From: Bittarella massiliensis (ex Durand et al. 2017)
GTDB taxonomy: Bacteria; Bacillota; Clostridia; Oscillospirales; Ruminococcaceae
NCBI RefSeq assembly: GCF_001486165.1
Contig: NZ_LN908976.1
Coordinates: forward strand, 496,071 to 560,070
Direction: 5' to 3'
DNA length: 64,000 nucleotides
Part shown: positions 1-8,912 of the stretch, one piece after another
Position numbering within the stretch: position 1 is the first letter of the stretch
How the letters are laid out: each line of letters starts with the position of its first letter
Program-made: the position numbers and the translations under genes
The notes under the pieces: model-generated
The model's database searches: none
Seen by the model: the letters and a program-made list of their open reading frames with translations, nothing else
What the model was told of the DNA's origin: nothing

Positions 1-2
1 AC

Positions 3-1349
3 ACGGTCAACACCTCCCTCTCCAGCGACCTGTTGCAGATCGGGACCAGCGCCATCACGGTGGTGGGCTCTTTTGGGATGATGCTGGCCATCTCCCCGGC
101 GCTGCTGGCGGTCTTTGCCGTCACGGTGCCCCTCTCCATCCTCTGGACCCGCTACATGACCCGCAAGGTGCGCCCCCTCTTCTCCCGCCGCTCGGCCGAA
201 CTGGGGGCCCTGGGCGGCCTGTCGGAAGAGGCGGTCTCGGGGTTGCGCACCGTCAAGGCCTACTCGGGGGAGGAGGCGGTGACCGCCCGCTTTGACGCCC
301 AGGACAAGCGGGCCCTGGACGCCCAGTACGCCGCCGACTACTACGGCACCATGACCGGCCCCTCGGTCAACTTCATCAACAACCTCTCCCTCACCCTGGT
401 GAGCGTGCTGGGGGCCACCCTCTTTCTCTTTGGCAAGATCACTTTGGGCAACCTCTCCTCCTTTGTCCTCTACTCCCGCAAGTTCTCCGGCCCCATCAAC
501 GAGATCGCCAACATCGCCAGCGACCTGCAGTCGGCCTTTGCCGCCGCCGAGCGGGTCTTCCGCCTCATCGACGAGCCGTCCGAGCCCGCCGACGCCCCCG
601 ACGCCCTGCCCGCCGGGGCGGTGCGGGGCGAGGTGGAGCTGGACCGGGTGAGCTTCGGCTACGACCCGACCGCCCCCGTCCTCAAGGACTTCAGCCTGCG
701 GGCGCCGCCGGGCAGCCTGGTGGCCATCGTCGGCCCCACCGGCGCGGGTAAGACCACCGTCATCAACCTGCTGATGCGCTTTTACGACCCCCAGTCCGGC
801 GAGATCCGCCTGGACGGGCGGGAGACCCGCCGCATCACCCGCGACAGCCTGCGCCGCTGCTACACCCTGGTGCTGCAGGACACCTGGCTCTTCTCCGGCA
901 CCATTGCCGAGAACATCGCCTACGCCCGCCCCGACGCCACCCGGGAGGAAGTCGTGGCCGCCGCCAAGGCCGCCCACATCCATCGCTTCATCTCCCAACT
1001 GCCGCAGGGCTACGACACCCCCCTCACCGGGGACGAAGCGGCCATCTCCCGGGGGCAAAAGCAGATGCTGACCATCGCCCGGGCCATGCTCTTGCAGTCC
1101 AACATGCTCATTTTGGACGAGGCCACCTCCAACGTGGACACCCGCACCGAGCGCCGCATCCAGGGGGCCATGCGCCAGCTGATGGAAGGGCGCACCTGTT
1201 TTGTCATCGCCCACCGGCTCTCCACCATCCAAAACGCCGACGTCATCCTGGTGGTGAAGGACGGCCGGGTGGTGGAGCAGGGCAACCACGCCTCCCTGCT
1301 GCAGCGGGGCGGGGCTTACGCCGAACTCTACTGGGCCCAGTTTCAGTGA
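3..1349 (+). CDS. ABC exporter, permease-ATPase fusion (5' truncated by window edge)
   Basis: This is the C-terminal 448 residues of a half-size ABC exporter; the frame is open to the window edge at base 3, so the start lies upstream. The first ~190 residues hold the end of the transmembrane domain. The nucleotide-binding domain follows, with Walker A GPTGAGKTT near residue 243, a variant signature ISRGQKQ near 347 (family usual LSGGQ), Walker B LILDEATSNVD near 369 and the H-loop IAHRLST. ISRGQ-type signatures are common in one half of heterodimeric multidrug exporters of the LmrCD/TM287-288 type, so a partner gene probably lies just upstream. The substrate is unknown. A hairpin starts right after the stop codon and a strong terminator lies at 1520-1567. 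Confidence 0.93.
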   Translation, partial: TVNTSLSSDLLQIGTSAITVVGSFGMMLAISPALLAVFAVTVPLSILWTRYMTRKVRPLFSRRSAELGALGGLSEEAVSGLRTVKAYSGEEAVTARFDAQDKRALDAQYAADYYGTMTGPSVNFINNLSLTLVSVLGATLFLFGKITLGNLSSFVLYSRKFSGPINEIANIASDLQSAFAAAERVFRLIDEPSEPADAPDALPAGAVRGEVELDRVSFGYDPTAPVLKDFSLRAPPGSLVAIVGPTGAGKTTVINLLMRFYDPQSGEIRLDGRETRRITRDSLRRCYTLVLQDTWLFSGTIAENIAYARPDATREEVVAAAKAAHIHRFISQLPQGYDTPLTGDEAAISRGQKQMLTIARAMLLQSNMLILDEATSNVDTRTERRIQGAMRQLMEGRTCFVIAHRLSTIQNADVILVVKDGRVVEQGNHASLLQRGGAYAELYWAQFQ

Positions 1350-1383
1350 GGGGCTGCCGGCAGACAAAAAAGGAGGCAGCCCC
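1350..1383 (+). other. hairpin directly after ABC exporter stop codon
   Basis: A 9-bp perfect inverted repeat (GGGGCTGCC at 1350-1358, GGCAGCCCC at 1375-1383) begins at the base after the TGA. The loop contains a run of A, and no T tract follows the stem. It could stabilise the 3' end of the mRNA. I see no gene between here and 1632; the stretch is GC-rich and ends in the terminator at 1520-1567. Confidence 0.4.
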
Positions 1384-1519
1384 GAGCGGCCGCCCCACAA
1401 GGCGGGGCACCGCGTCTTTGCGAGAAAGGGGCGCGGCGGCCCGACGGCGGCACAGGCGCCCGCCCCGGCAGGGCCCAGGGCCCTGCTCCCCCGCAACCGC
1501 CAGAGGGGGGGCAAAAAGC

Positions 1520-1567
1520 AAAACACTCTGTGGAGATGAAACGATGTATCTCCACAGAGTGTTTTTG
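1520..1567. terminator. bidirectional rho-independent terminator
   Basis: An 18-bp perfect stem (1520-1537 with 1548-1565) has a 10-base loop. A-rich sequence lies before it and TTTTT closes it, so it can end transcription of the plus-strand ABC gene and of the minus-strand GGDEF genes that converge here. Confidence 0.9.
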
Positions 1568-1632
1568 TATCGCCCTTCCCCTCGCGCAAACCGCTCGCCC
1601 GGCGACAGGTCCTCCCCCTCCAGGGCCTGTCC

Positions 1633-2643
1633 TCACGGCCTCTCCGGGGCCACCACCCGGTTTTTCCCCGCCGCCTTGCCCCGGTACATCTGCCGGTCGG
1701 CCAGCAGGATCATCTCCCGGGCGGTGAGCCCCTCTGCGCCGGTGCTGAAGCCGACGGTCAGGGTGATGTGCAGCTGCGCCTCCCCCCAGCGAAAGGGGTG
1801 GCCGGAGACTGCGGCGCACAGCCCCTGCAGCCGCTCCATCACCTCGCTTTGGACGAGGCCGCGAAAGAGGAAGATGAACTCCTCCCCGCCCCAGCGGCAG
1901 ATCTCCACCCCGTCTCCCAGCTGCCGCCGCATGAGCTGGGCCAGTTCGGCCAGCACCGCATCGCCGCAGGGGTGTCCCCAGGTGTCGTTGATGGCCTTGA
2001 AGTTGTCGACGTCGCCCAAGGCCACCGCCGCCGGGCCGCCGCCGTCCTCCACTCTGGCCAAAAAGGCCCGGCGGCTGAGCAGCCCGGTGAGGTCGTCGAA
2101 GTTGGCCAGGGCCTCCAGGCTGCGGTTTTCCGCCCGCAGCTCCTGCCGGCTGACCGCCGCCGAGACCTTGGCGGAGATCGCGGCAAAGAGGATGACGGTG
2201 AAGCAGGCGCAGGCGTTGTAGAGGTAGAGCCACAGCTCCCCCCTCCCCCGCAGCACCGGGGCGGCAATCCCGGCGGGGGCCGCGCACCTCAGGGCGAGAA
2301 AGAGCAGTATCTCCAACGCGGCGAAGAGGTAGACCACCCCTTTGTGCCGGAAGGGGCGAAAATAGGTCACCGAGAGCATCGCCACCAGGTAGAGGGAAAA
2401 GCCCGACCCCCACCCCAAGACCAGGGTACTCACCGCGGCAAAGAGGCAGACTTCCAGGTGGACGCAGGTCACGGCCAGGCGGTAGCGGTCCCGCTCCACC
2501 ACCAGCAGCATGGCGCCGTAGAAGAGGGTGCTGCCCGCGTTGTAAAGGGAGAGGGAGAGTGGCCCCAACAGCCTGAAGAGCACCGCGTAGGAGAGGTGCG
2601 CGGCCGCGGCCAGCCCCACGATCTGGCGGTAGGCGCGCTTCAC
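1633..2643 (-). CDS. membrane-bound diguanylate cyclase (GGDEF)
   Basis: The protein has about 336 residues. Five or six hydrophobic segments over roughly the first 170 residues form a MASE-like membrane sensor, followed by a short linker and a C-terminal GGDEF domain. The active site reads RWGGEEF, which is compatible with making cyclic di-GMP from two GTP; the metal-binding DVDNFKAIND motif is present. I see no RxxD inhibitory site. I chose the GTG at 2643 because GGGGAAGG lies upstream and the membrane domain begins at once. An in-frame GTG at 2694 overlaps the upstream stop as GTGA and would add 17 residues without obvious structure. The gene is probably cotranscribed with the EAL gene just upstream, which carries the opposite activity. 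Confidence 0.88.
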   Translation of the reverse strand: MKRAYRQIVGLAAAAHLSYAVLFRLLGPLSLSLYNAGSTLFYGAMLLVVERDRYRLAVTCVHLEVCLFAAVSTLVLGWGSGFSLYLVAMLSVTYFRPFRHKGVVYLFAALEILLFLALRCAAPAGIAAPVLRGRGELWLYLYNACACFTVILFAAISAKVSAAVSRQELRAENRSLEALANFDDLTGLLSRRAFLARVEDGGGPAAVALGDVDNFKAINDTWGHPCGDAVLAELAQLMRRQLGDGVEICRWGGEEFIFLFRGLVQSEVMERLQGLCAAVSGHPFRWGEAQLHITLTVGFSTGAEGLTAREMILLADRQMYRGKAAGKNRVVAPERP

Positions 2644-2690
2644 GTGGCCGCCTTCCCCGCGCAGGGCGTCTGTGCGCCCCGACCCCGCCC

Positions 2691-4397
2691 TCACCGCTCT
2701 GCCACCGGCCAGTACTTCTCCTCAAAGACCTCTCTGGCAATGGGCCGGGAGACGTAGTACCCCTGCACGCTGTCGGCGTTCAAGGTCTGCACCGTCTTCA
2801 GTTCGTCGAGCTGTTCGACCCCCTCGACACAGACCGAGATGCCCACGCTGTGGCAGAGTTGGATCACCGCGGCGATGAAGGCGCGGTTGAACTCGTGCGT
2901 CTGGTCGTTGATGAGGGAGATGAAGAGCCGGTCGATCTTCACAATGTCCGCCGGCATCTGGGTGAGCATCCCCAGGGAGGAGTAGCCTGTCCCAAAATCG
3001 TCCATGGCGATCTGGATGTGGGAGCCCCGCAGTCCCTGAAAGGCCTCTCTCAGGGCGGGCATGTCGGTGACAAAGCAGCTCTCGGTCAACTCCAGCACCA
3101 GGTGCCGGGGGGCCAGCTCATACCGCTCGAGCAGGTCCAGCACAAAGGGGACAAAGGCCTTGTCCGCCAACTGCAGATAGGAGACGTTGACGTTCATGAC
3201 AAAGTCGGGGCAGAGATCCAGCCAGCGCTTGCAGGTGGCCACCGCCTCCTCCAACACCCACCGCCCCAACTGGATGATGAGACCGCTGGATTCCAGTAGG
3301 GGGATAAACTCCACCGGCGACACCGGGCCAAAGGGCTCGCAGGACCAGCGCAACAGGGCCTCGGCGCCGATGAGCTGCAGGCCGCCGCCCTTCTCAAAGC
3401 GGACAAAGGGCTGGTAGACCAGCGAGAAGTGCTCCATCCCGCTGCGGACGCTCTGCTGCAGGCAGCTGGTCAGCTCCATCTTGCGGATGCGCTGCTTCAG
3501 CAGGTCGGGGGTGAAGGCGGTGCAGCGGTTCTTGCCGCCGTCCTTCGATGCCTCGAGGGCGCTCTCGGCGTATTTGAGCAGGTCCAGGTAGTTGTCCGCG
3601 TCCCGGCCGATCTGGGCGGTGCCGCCGGAGATGGTGCAGAAATAGGGGGTGCCGTCCACCTCCTGCTCCCGGTTGGCGCAGAGGTGGATGGTCCGGTAGA
3701 GCCGCTCCATCTCCTCCGGCGAGGCCCCCGGGCAGACGACGGCGAACTCGTCCCCGTCAAAGCGGTACGCCTCCGCCCGCGGGGGGAGCAGCCGCTGCAG
3801 GTTCTGGGCGATCTGGCGCAGCACCGAATCGCCGAAGATGTGGTTTTTCAGGTTGTTGATCCGCTTGAAGTCGTCCAGCCCCAGCAGCAATATGCCCCCC
3901 GGCGCCTCCGCCTGCTCCAGCAGGCGCTCGACCCGCTTGCGGCACTCGCCCTGGGTGAAGAGGCCGGTGGTGGGGTCGATCTTCCCCTTGTTGGCGATGG
4001 GGGCCACCACCCCCGCAAAGGTGACCGGCCGGCCCACCTCGTCCCGGTTGAGCAGGCCCCGGCAGACCACCCAGACATATTCGCCCCCGCGGTTTTTGAC
4101 CTGGTATTCCACGTTGTGCTCGTCGGTGCGGCCCGCCAGCATCTCGTCGATGGAGTCAAAGTAGCGCTTTTGGTCCCGGGGGTGGACCAGTTCCCCCCAG
4201 AGGGGCACCAGCCCGGGCACAAGCCGCCCCGGCAGCGCAAAGTCCTGCGCCATGTTTTCCGAGACCAGGGCGAGATCGGCGGACATATCCACAATGTAGA
4301 TATAGTCCTCCGTGCTGTTGACAATTGCCTTGTAGAGCACCTGCGCGTCGATGGGAAACGACTGGATCGCGTGGGAGCTGATGTGCGGAGTCTCCAT
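2691..4397 (-). CDS. PAS-GGDEF-EAL cyclic di-GMP phosphodiesterase
   Basis: A soluble 568-residue protein without membrane segments. Residues ~20-130 form a PAS-like sensor (with the typical YVWVVCRG strand), ~140-300 a GGDEF domain and ~315-560 an EAL domain. The GGDEF motif reads FDGDEF, so the first glycine is lost and this half is probably not a cyclase. The EAL half keeps EALLRW, NVNVS, LELTES, DDFGTGYSSL, KIDRLFI and EGVE, the residues for metal and substrate binding, so it should hydrolyse cyclic di-GMP. The ATG has GAGGAGG seven bases upstream. An extended -10 promoter lies about 100 bases before the start, and the next gene downstream encodes a cyclase. Confidence 0.93.
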   Translation of the reverse strand: METPHISSHAIQSFPIDAQVLYKAIVNSTEDYIYIVDMSADLALVSENMAQDFALPGRLVPGLVPLWGELVHPRDQKRYFDSIDEMLAGRTDEHNVEYQVKNRGGEYVWVVCRGLLNRDEVGRPVTFAGVVAPIANKGKIDPTTGLFTQGECRKRVERLLEQAEAPGGILLLGLDDFKRINNLKNHIFGDSVLRQIAQNLQRLLPPRAEAYRFDGDEFAVVCPGASPEEMERLYRTIHLCANREQEVDGTPYFCTISGGTAQIGRDADNYLDLLKYAESALEASKDGGKNRCTAFTPDLLKQRIRKMELTSCLQQSVRSGMEHFSLVYQPFVRFEKGGGLQLIGAEALLRWSCEPFGPVSPVEFIPLLESSGLIIQLGRWVLEEAVATCKRWLDLCPDFVMNVNVSYLQLADKAFVPFVLDLLERYELAPRHLVLELTESCFVTDMPALREAFQGLRGSHIQIAMDDFGTGYSSLGMLTQMPADIVKIDRLFISLINDQTHEFNRAFIAAVIQLCHSVGISVCVEGVEQLDELKTVQTLNADSVQGYYVSRPIAREVFEEKYWPVAER

Positions 4398-4498
4398 TGG
4401 TGGCCTCCTCGCCAGAGATCCCGGCGCCCTTTCAAGCGGGTGCTGAAAGTCTCTCTTTTTGTTTCCTTTTTATAAAGCAAACCTGCACAGTCAACTGT

Positions 4499-4529
4499 AT
4501 TATAGCACGCCATCGCGCCGCCGGGCAAT
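4499..4529 (-). promoter_or_regulatory. promoter of the EAL/GGDEF gene pair
   Basis: On the minus strand TGCTATAAT (TATAAT at 4499-4504 with the TGN extension) is preceded by TTGCCC at 4524-4529 with a long 19-base spacer. The extended -10 makes up for the poor -35. It gives a leader of roughly 90 bases before the start at 4397. Confidence 0.6.
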
Positions 4530-4572
4530 CGCCCCTTTGATTTGCAATAAAATCCGATTTTTCAAAATCCCC

Positions 4573-5790
4573 TTAGGCAGCCTCGCCCCGGGGCGCGCGG
4601 GGGAAGGCCAGGGCCAGCAGGCAGAGCAGGGCCATCAGCCCGCCGGCGGCCCCGAAGAGCACCGGGTAGCTGCCCCCGGCCAGGGGCGCCACCAGGTAGG
4701 TGGGCAGGAGAAAGCCCCCCAGCATCTGCAGGGTGGCGATGATCCCCCCCGCCGCCCCGGCGTAGCGGGGGCCGATCTCGGGCAGGGTGGCGGGCAGGGA
4801 GAGCAGCAGGGGGAAAAACATCCCCAGGGCCACCCCGGTGACAAAGAGGACCGCCCCCATGACAAGGCCCTGGGGCAGCATCCAGCCAAAGGCCGACCCC
4901 AGGCCAAAGACCGCCCCGGCCCCCACCAGGCAGCCCTTGAGGCTGCCGGTCTTGTGCAGCAAAACCGGCCCCAGCAGCGCCCCGAAGATGTTGCCGACCG
5001 TCACCGCCGAAGCGGCCACCCCGGCGGCGGCCGCGGTCATCCCCCGCACCTGTTGCAGGGCGCTGGGCAGAAAGGCGTTGAGGAGAACGCAGGCCCCCAT
5101 CAGGCAGGCCATGCAGCCCCCCGCCAGCCAGACCGAGCGGCTGCGGGCGGCCACCGCCACGCTCTCCTTTGCCGAGGGGGGCGCGGCCTCCTCTTCGGCG
5201 GGCGCGTCCGACGCCCCCTCCGGCCGCTCGCGCATCAGCAGCAGCCAGAGCAAGGCAGCTGCCGCGCAGACGGCAAAGGCCACCCAGTAGGCCGCCTTGG
5301 CGCTGGGGAGCAGGGCGGTGGTGGCCAGGGCCGCCGTCATCCCCACCGGGGAGGAGGTGAGCACCGCCCCCGCCACCGTTCCCGCCCGCTGCGGGGGGTA
5401 CCAGTTCCCCACCACCTTGGCGGTGTTGGCGTTCAAAAAGGCCATCCCCACCCCCAGCAGCACCATGCTCCCCATCAGCCCCAGGTAGCTGCCGCAGAGG
5501 GGGCGCAGGGCGGTGCCCAGGGCGCTGACGGCCAGCCCCACCCCCGCCACCCGGCGCACCCCCCAGCGGTCGGAGAGGGCCCCGGCAAAGAAGGAGAGGA
5601 GGAAGGCCGGGATCATCGGCGCCGAGAAGGCGCTGGAAAACTGGGCGGCGTTCAGCCCCAGGGCGGCAGTGATCTCCGGCCCCAGGGGGGAGAGTTGGTA
5701 CTGGGCGTAGTTGACCGCCAACAGCCCGAAAAAAAAGACCGCCATGGTGGCCGCGCCACGGCCGCCCGGCCGCTTGTTCTGTCTGTGCAA
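4573..5790 (-). CDS. MFS transporter (12-TM major facilitator)
   Basis: A 405-residue major facilitator with about twelve hydrophobic segments and a charged central loop (around RERPEGASDAPAEEE) between the two six-helix halves. The loop after helix 2 carries DRWGVRR, the standard MFS motif A. The TTG at 5790 is chosen because AGAGAGGGGA lies eight bases upstream and it gives a normal N-terminus; starts further upstream would add charged residues translated from the promoter region. The substrate cannot be told from the sequence. The gene is divergent from a second MFS gene at 6079, and two inverted repeats lie between them. Confidence 0.88.
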   Translation of the reverse strand: MHRQNKRPGGRGAATMAVFFFGLLAVNYAQYQLSPLGPEITAALGLNAAQFSSAFSAPMIPAFLLSFFAGALSDRWGVRRVAGVGLAVSALGTALRPLCGSYLGLMGSMVLLGVGMAFLNANTAKVVGNWYPPQRAGTVAGAVLTSSPVGMTAALATTALLPSAKAAYWVAFAVCAAAALLWLLLMRERPEGASDAPAEEEAAPPSAKESVAVAARSRSVWLAGGCMACLMGACVLLNAFLPSALQQVRGMTAAAAGVAASAVTVGNIFGALLGPVLLHKTGSLKGCLVGAGAVFGLGSAFGWMLPQGLVMGAVLFVTGVALGMFFPLLLSLPATLPEIGPRYAGAAGGIIATLQMLGGFLLPTYLVAPLAGGSYPVLFGAAGGLMALLCLLALAFPRAPRGEAA

Positions 5791-5852
5791 AAAAATCGTC
5801 CCCTCTCTGGCACGCCAGCCGCGGGCGGGGCCCGCGATTGGCCGATAGCTGC

Positions 5853-5890
5853 ATTGTATCACAGCCGCTTTGCCGGGTGATACCGGCAAA
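5853..5890 (-). promoter_or_regulatory. candidate -10 and operator for the minus-strand MFS gene
   Basis: TACAAT (minus strand, 5853-5858) is a plausible -10. Just upstream lies a perfect 8-bp inverted repeat, TTTGCCGG-gtgata-CCGGCAAA (5869-5890), where the -35 should be, so a bound protein would block or replace -35 contact. No good -35 hexamer is visible. Confidence 0.45.
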
Positions 5891-5914
5891 AGCACAGAAG
5901 AAAGGGACGAAATC

Positions 5915-5929
5915 CCGGCATTTTGCCGG
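5915..5929. promoter_or_regulatory. second inverted repeat with the same TGCCGG half-sites
   Basis: CCGGCA-TTT-TGCCGG reuses the half-site of the repeat at 5869-5890. The two sites sit 46 bases apart (start to start) in the 288-bp gap between divergent MFS genes, which suggests one regulator controls both. A weak extended -10, TGCTAAAAT (5980-5988), may serve the plus-strand gene. Confidence 0.4.
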
Positions 5930-6078
5930 AACCGGCCCTCCGGCGGCGAAAACGCGGGATGGCGCCCGGTCCAAAATCGTGCTAAAATAGGCAAAGATCG
6001 GCAGATTTCGGCCGCTTTTGGACCGTTTTGGACCATATCGTCCCGCGGCGGGACCTGCCAAAAAAGGAGGACGGACCC

Positions 6079-7296
6079 TTGCAGTCAAATCCCTCGCTCG
6101 CCCGGCGGATGACCGCCCAGTACGCCAGTTTACAGGGCGCTTACTGGATGGTCTTCTGCGCGGTCATGAGCTTTGCCTCGGCCTTTTTGCTCTCCCGCGA
6201 TTTCGACAACACCCAGATCGGGGTGGTGCTGGCCCTCTCCAACGTGTTCGGGGCGCTGCTTCAGCCCGCGGCCGCCTCCCTGGCCGATCGGGCGCGCCGG
6301 TTCTCCCTGCGGCAGATCACCGCCGCCATCGCCTTTGCGGCGGCCGCCCTCTCGGGGGTGCTGCTGGCCATCCCCCGCTCTTTCTGGCTGACGGCCGTCC
6401 TCTTCTGCCTGGTGGCCACCGCCATGCTCACCGTTCAGCCCCTGATCAACGCCCTGGGGTTTGTCTACGAGCGGTGGGGGCTGCCCATCGACTTCGGCCT
6501 GGCGCGGGGGATCGGCTCCCTCTGCTATGCGGCGGTCTCGTTTTTGCTGGGGCTGCTGTTGGAGCGGTGGGGGGCCGACGTGCTGCCGGTGGGGTTTGTG
6601 CTGCTCTACCTCCTCATTGCCCTGCTGGCCTTGACCTTTCGCGCCAAGGGGCTGGCCGACGCCCCCGCCGCCAAGGCCGCTGAAGAGGGGGCGGGAGAGG
6701 GGGCGCGCCCCTCCTCCCTGCTGGAGTTCTTCCGGCAAAACCCCCGCTTCACCCTCTTTCTGGCGGGGGCGACCTGCGTCTTTGTCTTTCACACCATGCT
6801 CAACAACTTCCTGATGCAGATCGTGGTGCACGCCGGGGGACAGAGCGCCGACTTCGGGGCCGCCCTCACGGTGGCCTCGGCCCTGGAACTGCCCACCATG
6901 GCCCTTTTTTCTCGGCTGGTGCGCAGGGTCCGCTGCGAGACCCTGCTGAAAATCTCGCTGGGGTTCTTCCTCGTCAAGGCGGTGCTGCTGTTTGTGGCCC
7001 GCGACCCGGGGGGCGTCTACCTGAGCCAGGTCTTTCAGGTGGGGGGCTTCGCCCTCTTCACCCCGGCGGCTGTCCACCACGCCAACGCCGTCATCGCCGG
7101 GGCCGACCGGGTGAAGGGGCAGGCCATGCTGGCGGTGACCAACACCCTGGGCGGGGTCTTCGGCTCGCTGCTGGGGGGCTGGCTCATCGACCGGGCGGGC
7201 ATCCCCGCCATGCTGCTGTTCGGGGTGGGGATCACCGCCCTGGGCAGCGCGGTGGCCTGGCTGGCCCTGGGGTGCGCCCCGGCCCAAAAGGGCTGA
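6079..7296 (+). CDS. MFS transporter (LacY-like branch)
   Basis: A 405-residue membrane protein with about twelve hydrophobic segments and a hydrophilic middle loop around residues 190-215. Short motifs such as SLADRARRFSLRQ after helix 2 and the FERWG/YERWG-like loops resemble the MFS_1_like family (LacY/HcaT/nucleoside-proton symporter relatives). I chose TTG 6079 because AAGGAGG lies eight bases before it; an ATG at 6028 would add 17 residues with no ribosome binding site. It is divergent from the other MFS gene and has exactly the same length, but the two are not close paralogues by eye. The substrate is unknown. Confidence 0.88.
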   Translation: MQSNPSLARRMTAQYASLQGAYWMVFCAVMSFASAFLLSRDFDNTQIGVVLALSNVFGALLQPAAASLADRARRFSLRQITAAIAFAAAALSGVLLAIPRSFWLTAVLFCLVATAMLTVQPLINALGFVYERWGLPIDFGLARGIGSLCYAAVSFLLGLLLERWGADVLPVGFVLLYLLIALLALTFRAKGLADAPAAKAAEEGAGEGARPSSLLEFFRQNPRFTLFLAGATCVFVFHTMLNNFLMQIVVHAGGQSADFGAALTVASALELPTMALFSRLVRRVRCETLLKISLGFFLVKAVLLFVARDPGGVYLSQVFQVGGFALFTPAAVHHANAVIAGADRVKGQAMLAVTNTLGGVFGSLLGGWLIDRAGIPAMLLFGVGITALGSAVAWLALGCAPAQKG

Positions 7297-7319
7297 CCCG
7301 GCTCTTTTTTGGGGCGGGT

Positions 7320-8494
7320 CCTGTGTCTTAGTGATGGGGATGGGTATCGGCGCCAGTGACCGGGGGGCAGCGGGGCAGACGGGCGGCAGGGAGGGATACG
7401 CGCAGCAACCGACATTCTGGTGCGCCCCTTTGACCCGGCGGGCGACGCTCTGCGCCGGAAAACGCCGCGGCGACAGAGAAATTTCTGCGTTTGCCGGGTG
7501 GATACCCCCGATGGATGGGGTTATTTGCCTCAGAGAGGGGATTTCCCGCGGGCTGGCCCTGTACCTTGGCGCTAAGGACGGGTACCGGTGCCAGTGGCCG
7601 GGGGGCAGCGGGGCAGACGGGCGGCAGGGAGGGATACGCGCGGCAACCGACATTCGGGTGCGCCCCTTTGACCCGGCGGGCGACGCCCTGCGCCGAAGAA
7701 ACGCCGCGGCGGCAGAGAAATTTCTGCGCTTACCGGGGCGGACGCCCCCGATGGATGGGGTTATTTGCCTCAGAGAGGGGATTTCCCGCGGGCTGGCCCT
7801 GTACCTTGGCGCTGAGGACGGGTACCGGCGCCAGCGATCGGGGGGCAGCGGGGCAGACGGGAGGCAGGGAGGGATGTGCGCGGACGCCCGCACTCAGGTG
7901 CCTCCCTTTGACCCGGCGGGCGATGCTCTGCGCCGGAAAAATACCGCGGCGGTAGAGAAATTTCTGCGCTCGCTGGGGGCGGACGCCCCCGATGGATGGG
8001 GTTTTTGCCTCGGGGAAGGGATTTCCTGCGGGCAGGCCCTGTGTTTTGGCGCTGGAGGGACGGGTACCAGCGCCAACGGCCGGGGCAGCGGGGCAGATGG
8101 GAAACCGGGAGGGATGCACGCGGCAACCGACATTCGAGTGCGCCCCTTTGACCCGCCAGGCGACGCTCTGCACCGGAAAACGCCGCGGCGGCAGAGGCTC
8201 TTCTGCGCTTGCCGGGTGGACGCCCCCGATGGATGGGGTTCTTTACCTCGGGGAAGGGATTTCCTGCGGGCGGGCCCTGTATCTTGGCGACGGAGATGGG
8301 TATCGGCGCCAGCGGTCGAGGCGCAGCGGGGCAGACGGGCGGCAGGGAGGGATGTGCGCGGACGCCGGCATTTGGGTGCGCCCCTTTGACCCGTCGGGCG
8401 ATGCCCAGCGCCGGAAAACGCTGCGGCGGCAGAAGTCTTTCTGCGCTTGCCGGGTGGACGCCCCCGGTGGATGGAGTTCTTTGCTTCGGGAAGG
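7320..8494. repeat. array of five ~240-bp tandem repeats, gene-free
   Basis: Five diverged copies begin near 7320, 7558, 7798, 8038 and 8276 (periods 238, 240, 240 and 238); the last fades out near 8494. Each carries the blocks GATGGATGGGGTT, GGATTTCC(C/T)GCGGG, GGGGCAGCGGGGCAGA and TTTGACCCG. Each begins with a stem of the form TTGGCGC...GCGCCAA; in copy 4 it is a 9-bp perfect stem (8046-8054 with 8068-8076). The period is a multiple of three, so several frames stay open, but the frames have no ribosome binding site at sensible positions and read as low-quality Arg/Gly-rich protein, so I do not call genes. The array lies between the 3' ends of two converging genes. Confidence 0.85.
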
Positions 8495-8861
8495 ACCTAC
8501 TCACCCGCTGGAAGCTCTTTGCGCCCTCGGACGAGGCCGCCCCGGCACTGGATGTTGCCGCCCCGCGGGGAACGGCCGGGGCATCCGCAGTAACCGCCAG
8601 ACCAACGGGCCCTGCGGGCGGGACTTCCCCGGCCGGTCGTTTCAAAGTCCGGCAGTGCAGCTGACCGGCGGCCCCACGCCAATCTTTGTGGAGGTGAACG
8701 GGGCTACTCCCCCTCTTAAGCCTGGGGCGGAGGAACGGGCCCCAGCCAGCAACTCGGCGCACCCGTTGCGCTGCTCCATCCGCAGAGGGGGAAAGAGGCT
8801 ACACTGCGCCGAGTTCGCGGACCCCATCGGCGAACTGTTCGAGTGAGGGTGCCAGACGCCC

Positions 8862-8904
8862 AAAAGAGAGGGGGCCGTCCCGCGGGACGACCCCCTCTCT
8901 TTTG
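8862..8904. terminator. bidirectional terminator
   Basis: The stem AAAAGAGAGGGGG (8862-8874) pairs with CCCCCTCTCTTTT (8891-8903), with an inner GTCCC/GGGAC stem. It ends the minus-strand radical SAM gene and anything read out of the repeat array. Bases 8495-8861 contain no gene I can support. Confidence 0.88.
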
Positions 8905-8912
8905 GCTGGTGG

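Noticed and set aside
7331-8762. Long frames on both strands through the 240-bp repeat array
   Set aside because: The repeat length is close to a multiple of three, which keeps frames open. There are no proper starts, and the products are Arg/Gly/Pro-rich without any recognised fold.
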